Assembly (NCBI GenBank): GCA_964346175.1
Contig: CAYFTG010000006.1
Location: 11,697 to 75,696, forward strand
Source: DTU032 sp964346175
Lineage (GTDB): Bacteria; Bacillota; Clostridia; Saccharofermentanales; DTU023
Direction of reading: 5' to 3'
Length of the DNA stretch: 64,000 nt
The notes beneath the pieces are model-generated. The model ran no database searches. It saw nothing but the letters and a program-made list of their open reading frames with translations, and had not been told where the DNA came from. Within the stretch, counting starts at the first letter, position 1; every line of letters starts with the position of its first letter. The translations under genes were made by a program, and so were the position numbers. Positions 57,716 to 64,000 of this stretch are shown here, piece by piece.

Positions 57716-59998
57716 GTGATCAAATTGGCAACGGTGTTTCGCGATGGCATGGTCTTACAGCAAGGCGTGGTCTGCCGCTTATATGGTTTTGCGCCGGAAG
57801 AAAGCAAAGTGCATCTGAGTATAGAGCGGCAAGCTCTAGATGAAGCCAGTGCATTAGAAAATGCCAGCCGTTACGGAATTATATATGAAGAAGATGACGT
57901 TACAGAAAGAGACGGTTACTTTCAGATAAAGCTTCCGGCTTTGGAAGCATCTTTCGATAAATATATCATCAAGGTTTCCTGTACTGAACATGAGATCGTT
58001 CTCCAGGATATTTTGGTCGGTGAAGTCTGGTTAGCTGCCGGTCAAGATAATATGGCGCAAACTGTGCGCGAATCTGATGTGGAACAGTTATTGGATAAAG
58101 CTATAAATCTTGAGAATATACGTTTTTTCCAAATGAATGAAAATGGTCTCAGCGACAGTACTCCGAGCTATAGTCCCTATCCTCTGGGTGAAGCGGCGGA
58201 TGCTTTTTGGTTGCGCGGCAATCAGGTTCATTTGGTTAAAGATGTGTCGGCGGCAGCTTTTTCTTTTGCTTGGCATCTCTCACAGTCTATCAATGTGCCG
58301 ATCGGTATCATCAACGCTGCTTGCCCCGGAACACATATTCATTCGTGGCTACCGCGAGAGGTTTTGGAGAAGGATCCTATTTTGAAAAGCCATGTCCGGG
58401 AGTTGAAGCTTTATCGCGACGATGATACGTGGAATCTTGAGTCAATTGAAAGAACGGTTAAGGAAGAGGGATTGTCGGAGGAAGAGGCTTTCGCCAGACG
58501 TCGCAGTGTGCGACCACAAACGGCTGCTTTGCTGGACGGTAGACAACCCGATGCAGTGGAGTCGAGCTCCAAGCTGCTCCCTCGTCCTCAGGTTAGACGA
58601 ACCATGGTGCACAAACGCACTGTTCCTTTGCTGAGGGTTTTTGATCCGAAAAACCAACCCGGTGCCATGTTCAACCACAAACTGTCTCCTTTGGTCGGTT
58701 TGGCTTTGCGCGGTGTACTTTGGCTTCACGGTGAGAGCGATGTTGATAGTCCTGACTTTTATAGTAGAGCTCTTGAAGAATTAGTTGCCAGCTTTAAGGA
58801 ATTATTTATTCCCGCAGATGAGAGTTTACATTTTATCTACGCGCATCTCCAGTCTTATTTATATCGTGATCTTGGCCCTTATGACCTGGCGGTTTTTAAT
58901 GAAATGCTGACCCGTTGTCATCACTGCCTGGACGTGTCTTGCGGCCTTGTGACACAGTACGACTTGCCGCTTGATTATCAGAAAGATGAAACCGTATGTC
59001 TGGCACTAACTCCATGGGCCAAACTACAGCTTGGTGCTCGTATGGCATTAATAGCTCGCGGTTTGTGCGGTGAAGAAGGCGTCTCAACTTCCGCACCTGA
59101 ACCGGTTTCGTTGGAGCAGGTCGGCAATAAATGGATGATTAATTTCACGGATAGCGCCGTGCAGGGCGGAGGTCTGCGCTTGCCGGCAGGGGAGACTGAG
59201 CTTAAAGGCTTTTCCATTTGTGGAGAGAATCGTGTTTTTATTCCTGCGCAGGCTCGCGTACTTTATGGTGTAAGAGTTTTGGTCTGGCACGATGAAATAG
59301 ACAATCCTGAATCTTTGACTTATGCCTTTGACAACTTTAACAGTCACGCAAACCTCTACGGTTCGAATGGACTTCCGGTTGTTCCGTTTCGTCTAGATCT
59401 GGGCGAGTCTCTTTTCTTGAAACCTACGCCCTGGGCAGACATGGATCAGCTGGAGCAAATGATTTGGAAAAAATCGATCGACGATGATGAACCGCGTGTA
59501 AAAAAGACTGACTGGCCGGACAAGGAAAATCTCTGGCAGGTTTGGAGAGGGCGTGGCAAGTTTTCCTTTTTAGAAGCACGCGACATAGATTCGTGGAAGG
59601 GTTTGTGTCTGGAATACCGCAATGCTGATGACAGGATCCTCGAATTCGGACCTTATCTGGATTATGAATCTGCCTATCCGCCTTTAAATCTGGAACCTTT
59701 CAGCCGCATGAATCTGATCCTGAAGAATCCGGACCATAGAGATAAGAGATTGATCCTAAGAATTGAAGATGCAAATGGTGTAAAGTATGAAGCATCGCCG
59801 CAAATTATTAAAGACGATTTTCGCGATCAAAATTTGTTATGGCGATTAGATGAGATAACTGTTAACCGCGCCCAGATCGTGCGGCTGAGTTTCCAGCTGA
59901 GCGACAGGGGAGGGACTGGGGCGATACATTTTCACCGCATTAGATTCTCGGGTTTTGATCCTTCAGTTGAGTTTGCTTTGCATGATTATGGACGTTAA
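57716..59998 (+). CDS. Sialate-O-acetylesterase-like protein lacking catalytic Ser and His
   Basis: 760 residues, GTG start with caggag upstream. The order of blocks is that of SASA-family esterases: FRDGMVLQQ, a beta domain, GEVWLAAGQDNM (103-113), INAACPGTHIHSWLP, GVLWLHGESDVDSPDFY (about 333-348), and a C-terminal domain (about 560-760) resembling a carbohydrate-binding beta sandwich. In active enzymes the GQSNM serine is the nucleophile; here it is Asp (D111). The DxxH block that supplies the histidine reads LTPWAK (T432) instead of IHPxxK. There is no signal peptide, so the protein is cytoplasmic. It is likely a non-hydrolytic sugar-binding or scaffold protein, or uses another chemistry. 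The gene stands between a radical-SAM gene and valS. Confidence 0.7.
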   Translation: MIKLATVFRDGMVLQQGVVCRLYGFAPEESKVHLSIERQALDEASALENASRYGIIYEEDDVTERDGYFQIKLPALEASFDKYIIKVSCTEHEIVLQDILVGEVWLAAGQDNMAQTVRESDVEQLLDKAINLENIRFFQMNENGLSDSTPSYSPYPLGEAADAFWLRGNQVHLVKDVSAAAFSFAWHLSQSINVPIGIINAACPGTHIHSWLPREVLEKDPILKSHVRELKLYRDDDTWNLESIERTVKEEGLSEEEAFARRRSVRPQTAALLDGRQPDAVESSSKLLPRPQVRRTMVHKRTVPLLRVFDPKNQPGAMFNHKLSPLVGLALRGVLWLHGESDVDSPDFYSRALEELVASFKELFIPADESLHFIYAHLQSYLYRDLGPYDLAVFNEMLTRCHHCLDVSCGLVTQYDLPLDYQKDETVCLALTPWAKLQLGARMALIARGLCGEEGVSTSAPEPVSLEQVGNKWMINFTDSAVQGGGLRLPAGETELKGFSICGENRVFIPAQARVLYGVRVLVWHDEIDNPESLTYAFDNFNSHANLYGSNGLPVVPFRLDLGESLFLKPTPWADMDQLEQMIWKKSIDDDEPRVKKTDWPDKENLWQVWRGRGKFSFLEARDIDSWKGLCLEYRNADDRILEFGPYLDYESAYPPLNLEPFSRMNLILKNPDHRDKRLILRIEDANGVKYEASPQIIKDDFRDQNLLWRLDEITVNRAQIVRLSFQLSDRGGTGAIHFHRIRFSGFDPSVEFALHDYGR

Positions 59999-60024
59999 AT
60001 TTTTGATTATAAGGGAGATTGTTG

Positions 60025-62670
60025 ATGAGAAAAATTGATTCTGTGCCGAAACATTTTGACCCGGCTGCTGAAGAAGAAAAAATATATAAGGAGTGGATGG
60101 AAGCAGGGGCTTTCCGAGCGGAAGCGTCGTCCACCAAACGCTCTTTTACGATAATGATGCCGCCGCCCAATATCACAGGTAAATTACATATGGGGCATGC
60201 TCTTGACACATCGCTACCTGATGCTTTAATTCGTTATCATCGTCTACTGGGCGATAATGCTTTATTCTTGCCCGGAACGGATCACGCTTCGATCGCTACT
60301 GAAGTGAGAGTTACAGCTGCTCTAGAAGCTGAAGGACTCAGCAAAGATAAACTGGGGCGCGAAGGATTTCTCGAACGTACCTGGGAATGGAAAGATAAAT
60401 ATAACGACCGCATTATTGAACAGCAAAAGCGTCTGGGCGTTTCCTGTGATTGGAGTCGCCATCGTTTTACTTTGGACGAAGGTCTGTCGAAGGCAGTTGT
60501 TGAAGTTTTTGTCAGACTGTATGAAAAGGGTTTGATCTATCGCGGCGAGCGCATGATCAATTGGTGTCCCGGTTGCCTAACCTCTATTTCTGACATTGAA
60601 GTCGAACATGAGGAACAAGACGGTGCGCTATATTATATAAGATATCCCTTTGTTGATGCAGAGGGTGGAATTATGATTGCGACGACGAGACCGGAGACTA
60701 TGCTGGCAGATACGGCGGTAGCGGTTAATCCGGAAGACGAACGTTTCCTGAATCTGATAGGGCGCAAACTACAGTTACCTTTAACCGATCGTCAGATACC
60801 TATTATCGCCGATGAATATGTCGATATGGATTTCGGAACAGGCTGCGTCAAGATTACTCCGGCCCACGACCCCAATGACTATGAAGTCGGTTTAAGGCAT
60901 AATCTTCCTTTGATCTCGGTCCTTACAGAAGAAGCCAAAATGACCGAAGATAGCGGGAAGTATGCCGGTATGGATGTAATTTCCGCACGCAAGGCGGTAG
61001 TGGCCGACTTGAAAGAGCTTGGGCTATTAAGCGAAGTAGAAGAAATTAAGCATAACGTCGGCACTTGTAGTCGCTGCCACAGCTTGATTGAAGATAGGCC
61101 GTCTCTGCAATGGTTTGTCAAAATGGAGCCTTTAGCTAAGCCGGCCGTAGACGCTGTTAAAAATGGCGAGACCGAGTTTGTTCCGCAGCGTTTCGAGAAA
61201 ATCTATTTCAATTGGATGGAGAATGTAAGAGATTGGTGCATTTCACGCCAACTGTGGTGGGGACATCGTATACCTGCGTGGTATTGTGACGATTGTGATG
61301 AGCTCATCGTGGCGCGAGATGAACCGACTTGCTGCCCACATTGTTCCTCTTCCTCTTTGAGCAGAGATGAAGATACCTTAGATACTTGGTTCTCGTCTGC
61401 ACTCTGGCCTTTTTCCACCTTGGGCTGGCCCGAGGATACGGTCGATCTGCAAACTTTCTATCCAACAGATGTGATTGTTCCCGGTTACGACATCATCTTC
61501 TTCTGGGTTGCTCGCATGATTTTCTCCGGCATCGAACACACAGGCACGGTACCTTTCAGCAAAGTGTTGATTCACGGTATGGTGCGCGATTCCAAGGGCC
61601 GCAAGATGTCTAAATCGCTCAATAACGGGATCGATCCGCTGGAAGTAATCGACGAATACGGAGCCGACGCTCTGCGTTTCTCCTTGATTTACGGCATCGC
61701 TCCGGGTAACGACATGCGCTTTCATGAAGAAAAAGTTGAAGCGGGCCGTAATTTCATGAATAAGCTCTGGAACGCTTTCCGCTTCGTCTTAATGAACTTG
61801 GATGAGGATAGAGACTATAGCGATATCAGCCCTGAGATGTTAAAAGTTGAAGACAGATGGATTCTGCACGAGACACATCATGTGATTAAAGATGTCGCCG
61901 ACTACCTAGATAAGCTGGAACTGGGTTTGGCTCAAGAAAGGGTGTATCAGTTTGTCTGGGATCTCTACTGCGACTGGTACATCGAATTTGTCAAGGAGAG
62001 ATTGCATCAAGGCGGCAGCAGCGGCCGGGCGGCACAGATGGTTTTATTTGAGGTGCTTCAAGTTATCATCAAGATTTTGCATCCTTTTATGCCCTACGTG
62101 ACAGAAGCGATTTATGGTCATCTGGAATTGGACGGTCAGCTGATCAGCTCAAGCTGGCCGCAGTTTGAGAAATACTCGACAGATGATGAGGCGCAAAGCA
62201 CGATGACCCGACTCATGGAAGCTATTCGCGGAGTCCGGAATTTACGCGCTGAATATCAAGTACCTGCAGGCAAAAAAGTAAAGGCCGTGGTCAGGGCCGA
62301 GGATAAGATTGCTCAACGTCTCATAGATGGTAAAGATACGCTTTCGCGCCTGGCAGGAATAGGGGAGATTAGCAGCGATCAGGATTCTGAAACCCTGAAA
62401 GACGGTGTCGCTGTCCAATTCCCGGGTGGTGAATTGCTAATTTCCATGCGCGAGCTGGTCGACATAAATGAGGAAATTGAACGCCTAGATAAAGAAAAAG
62501 AACGCATTAAATCGGAAATTCAACGTTCTCAAGCTATGCTCAAGAACAAAAACTTTATCGATCGTGCTCCGGAAGAAGTTGTTAATAACGAGAAAGCAAA
62601 ATACGAACGTTACCGGGAAGAGCTGGAAAAGGCTGAAGAGCGAATGGAAACTCTTCGCTCTATGCTATAA
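60025..62670 (+). CDS. valS: Valyl-tRNA synthetase
   Basis: 881 residues. HIGH motif as HMGH in GKLHMGHAL (52-60). Editing domain TTRPETMLADTAVAVNP. KMSKS at about 527 (GRKMSKSLNNG). Anticodon-binding domain and C-terminal coiled coil (EEIERLDKEKERIKSEIQRS) characteristic of ValRS. It charges tRNA-Val and edits threonine. ATG 60025 is preferred with aaggga eight bases upstream; a TTG six bases earlier lies inside the SD spacing. I looked for a T-box leader and found none; the gap to the upstream gene is only 26 bases. Confidence 0.98.
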   Translation: MRKIDSVPKHFDPAAEEEKIYKEWMEAGAFRAEASSTKRSFTIMMPPPNITGKLHMGHALDTSLPDALIRYHRLLGDNALFLPGTDHASIATEVRVTAALEAEGLSKDKLGREGFLERTWEWKDKYNDRIIEQQKRLGVSCDWSRHRFTLDEGLSKAVVEVFVRLYEKGLIYRGERMINWCPGCLTSISDIEVEHEEQDGALYYIRYPFVDAEGGIMIATTRPETMLADTAVAVNPEDERFLNLIGRKLQLPLTDRQIPIIADEYVDMDFGTGCVKITPAHDPNDYEVGLRHNLPLISVLTEEAKMTEDSGKYAGMDVISARKAVVADLKELGLLSEVEEIKHNVGTCSRCHSLIEDRPSLQWFVKMEPLAKPAVDAVKNGETEFVPQRFEKIYFNWMENVRDWCISRQLWWGHRIPAWYCDDCDELIVARDEPTCCPHCSSSSLSRDEDTLDTWFSSALWPFSTLGWPEDTVDLQTFYPTDVIVPGYDIIFFWVARMIFSGIEHTGTVPFSKVLIHGMVRDSKGRKMSKSLNNGIDPLEVIDEYGADALRFSLIYGIAPGNDMRFHEEKVEAGRNFMNKLWNAFRFVLMNLDEDRDYSDISPEMLKVEDRWILHETHHVIKDVADYLDKLELGLAQERVYQFVWDLYCDWYIEFVKERLHQGGSSGRAAQMVLFEVLQVIIKILHPFMPYVTEAIYGHLELDGQLISSSWPQFEKYSTDDEAQSTMTRLMEAIRGVRNLRAEYQVPAGKKVKAVVRAEDKIAQRLIDGKDTLSRLAGIGEISSDQDSETLKDGVAVQFPGGELLISMRELVDINEEIERLDKEKERIKSEIQRSQAMLKNKNFIDRAPEEVVNNEKAKYERYREELEKAEERMETLRSML

Positions 62671-62737
62671 TTTCAAGTGTTAAGAACAAGCCTCTAAGGG
62701 CTTATTCCTGCTAATAAGGACGAGTAAGGAGAATATT

Positions 62738-63697
62738 ATGCCGTTAGTATCTACTAAAGAAATGTTTGAGAATGCCTACAAGGGTGGCTATGCCATTGGA
62801 GCTTTTAATGTCAATAATATGGAGATTATCCAAGGCATTACCCAAGCAGCCAAGAAGCTGGATGCTCCACTGATTCTGCAGGTTTCTGCCGGAGCTCGTA
62901 AATATGCCAATCAGACATATTTAACCAAGCTGGTTGAAGCAGCCATAATCGAGACGGGACTGCCTATCGCACTGCATCTGGACCACGGTGATTCATACGA
63001 ACTATGCGTTGATTGTATTGACAGCGGCTTTACTTCAGTCATGATTGACGGTTCACATCTTCCATATGAAGAAAATATCGCTTTGACGCGCAAAGTGGTT
63101 GAATACGCTCATAATCACGACCCCATCGTGATGGTGGAAGCTGAACTGGGCCGCTTGGAAGGTGTTGAGGATGATATCAATGTATCCGCTGAAGAGGCAT
63201 CTTATACCGATCCGGAACAAGTAGAAGATTTCGTTAAGCGCACCGGCTGTGACTCATTGGCGATCGCTATCGGTACCAGCCACGGAGCCTACAAGTTCAA
63301 ACCAGGTCAGACACCGGAACTGCGCTTCGATATCTTGGAAGAAATTGAACGCCGTCTGCCGGGCTTCCCGATCGTTCTTCATGGAGCCAGCTCGGTTATT
63401 CCTGAGTTTGTGGAGATGATAAACGAGCATGGTGGTGATATGCCCGATGCGATCGGTATTCCGGAAGATATGCTGCGCGAAGCTGCCAGCAGAGCAGTCT
63501 GTAAAATTAATATAGACAGTGACCTGCGCTTGGCTATGACCGGTACCATCCGCAAGCACTTTGCAGAGCATCCTTCTGATTTTGACCCCAGAAAATATCT
63601 TGGTCCTGCCAGAGAAGCTATAGAAGCCATGGTTCATCGCAAGATAGTTGATGTTCTCGGTTGTGCCGGAAAGGCGAAAGACTTGCGTGGAATCTAA
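62738..63697 (+). CDS. fba: Class II fructose-bisphosphate aldolase
   Basis: 319 residues. GAFNVNNMEIIQGI, zinc/substrate region ALHLDHGDSYELCVDCID, MIDGSHLPYEENI, VEAELGRLEGVEDD, and phosphate-binding VLHGASSVIP and KINIDSDLRLAMTG. It cleaves fructose-1,6-bisphosphate into glyceraldehyde phosphate and dihydroxyacetone phosphate. SD taaggag precedes ATG 62738. The upstream gap holds a small inverted repeat (aagcc/gggctt, about 62688-62703) without a T tail. Confidence 0.97.
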   Translation: MPLVSTKEMFENAYKGGYAIGAFNVNNMEIIQGITQAAKKLDAPLILQVSAGARKYANQTYLTKLVEAAIIETGLPIALHLDHGDSYELCVDCIDSGFTSVMIDGSHLPYEENIALTRKVVEYAHNHDPIVMVEAELGRLEGVEDDINVSAEEASYTDPEQVEDFVKRTGCDSLAIAIGTSHGAYKFKPGQTPELRFDILEEIERRLPGFPIVLHGASSVIPEFVEMINEHGGDMPDAIGIPEDMLREAASRAVCKINIDSDLRLAMTGTIRKHFAEHPSDFDPRKYLGPAREAIEAMVHRKIVDVLGCAGKAKDLRGI

Positions 63698-63722
63698 AAC
63701 ATCTGACAGAAAATTTTCAGAT

Positions 63723-64000
63723 ATGATTACAGACTCGGAGGAATGGTTGGACAAGCTCTCCGAGTCTGCTGCTATGCAGGAAATTAAAGAACTGCGCGAA
63801 CAGCTAGAAGAGTACAATCGCGCCTACTACGATCTTGATGATCCTTTGATTACTGATGCCGGTTACGATCTTCTCTCTCAGCGGCTGAGACAGATTGAAG
63901 CAGCTTTCCCGCAATTGGCTGATGAAGAATCTCCTACAAGTATCGTAGGCGGCAGAGCCAGCGAGCGCTTTCAGCGCGTCCCGCACCTTTACCCGATGCT
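63723..64000 (+). CDS. ligA: NAD-dependent DNA ligase, N-terminal part (cut by window edge)
   Basis: The frame is open to the window end. ELREQLEEYNRAYYDLDDPLITDAGYDLL is the Ia domain that binds NAD+, followed by FPQLADEESPTSIVGG and the beginning of the adenylation domain (RVPHLYPM). In most LigA proteins the tyrosine motif reads SDAEYD; here it is TDAGYD, keeping the Tyr. Start uncertain: ATG 63723 has no SD, while GTG 63687 in the same frame overlaps fba and has ggaaagg 12 bases upstream. LigA joins Okazaki fragments and repair nicks. Confidence 0.92.
   Translation, partial: MITDSEEWLDKLSESAAMQEIKELREQLEEYNRAYYDLDDPLITDAGYDLLSQRLRQIEAAFPQLADEESPTSIVGGRASERFQRVPHLYPM

Noticed and set aside
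59999..60024. T-box leader before valS
   Set aside because: The gap is 26 bases and holds no T-box sequence or specifier stem.
62687..62704. Terminator between valS and fba
   Set aside because: Five-bp stem without a T tail; read-through into fba is likely.
1..64000. CRISPR arrays, insertion sequences, prophage or toxin-antitoxin genes
   Set aside because: No regularly spaced repeats, transposase or phage motifs, or paired small toxin/antitoxin frames were seen on either strand.

Overview
The window looks like chromosomal housekeeping DNA from a low-to-moderate GC member of the Firmicutes, most likely an anaerobic clostridial lineage. Supporting signs are strong Shine-Dalgarno (SD) sequences (aggagg) on most genes, AT-rich promoters with many extended -10 elements, CCA-encoding tRNA genes, an L20-type leader before infC-rpmI-rplT, a PerR/rubrerythrin oxygen-defence operon, DUF5702/TadE proteins, RqcH and a fused radical-SAM/DUF2344 protein. 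I cannot name genus or species. I saw no insertion sequence, prophage, CRISPR array or origin.

Layout. 1-433 holds the 5' part of an RNase J gene (minus). 603-4929 carries rpsT and an LCP wall-ligase-type gene followed by ruvC-ruvA-ruvB-queH. 4933-9729 has rqcH, a small membrane protein and two tandem PRPP-synthetase-type genes. 9792-14641 carries engB, comEC, holA and radC. 14759-18550 is a shortened cell-shape cluster (mreC-mreD-mrdA), followed at 18723-19809 by a methylglyoxal-synthase-like gene and a metallo-beta-lactamase-fold hydrolase. 19952-22660 holds three envelope proteins related to Tad accessory proteins. 22745-27599 has secA and transketolase. 27729-28509 has tRNA-Thr and ferritin. 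28649-31075 is a coiled-coil membrane protein related to YhaN/Rad50-like ATPases. 31154-33419 is the threonine-to-glycine pathway (tdh-kbl). 33500-35683 (minus) is a perR-rubredoxin-rubrerythrin operon with a PerR-like box. 36290-40921 has tRNA-Lys, a CorB/CNNM transporter with a structured 5' leader, and a calcium-type P-ATPase. 40990-43224 is the leader-infC-rpmI-rplT unit plus a TrmH-type methyltransferase. 43298-44196 looks like the remains of a membrane M1-peptidase-like gene. 44297-47588 has tRNA-Glu and an iron/cobalamin-type ABC importer preceded by a short leader ORF. 47653-64000 carries uvrA, clpE, an NfeD-like gene, pgi, a radical-SAM gene, a sialate-esterase-like gene, valS, fba and the start of ligA.

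The most unusual pattern is that four proteins keep the shape of a known enzyme family but have lost the residues that normally do the chemistry: the second PRPP synthetase, the methylglyoxal-synthase-like protein, the YhaN/Rad50-like protein and the sialate-O-acetylesterase-like protein. Other points worth a look are a ferredoxin-rubrerythrin fusion with an apparent internal translation start, an AUU/AUC start on infC inside a classical attenuator, a three-way-junction RNA before corB, an 11-codon leader ORF joined to a lipoprotein gene by ATGA, and a perfect palindrome over the tdh promoter. All assignments come from reading motifs by eye. No alignment, structure prediction or database search was run.
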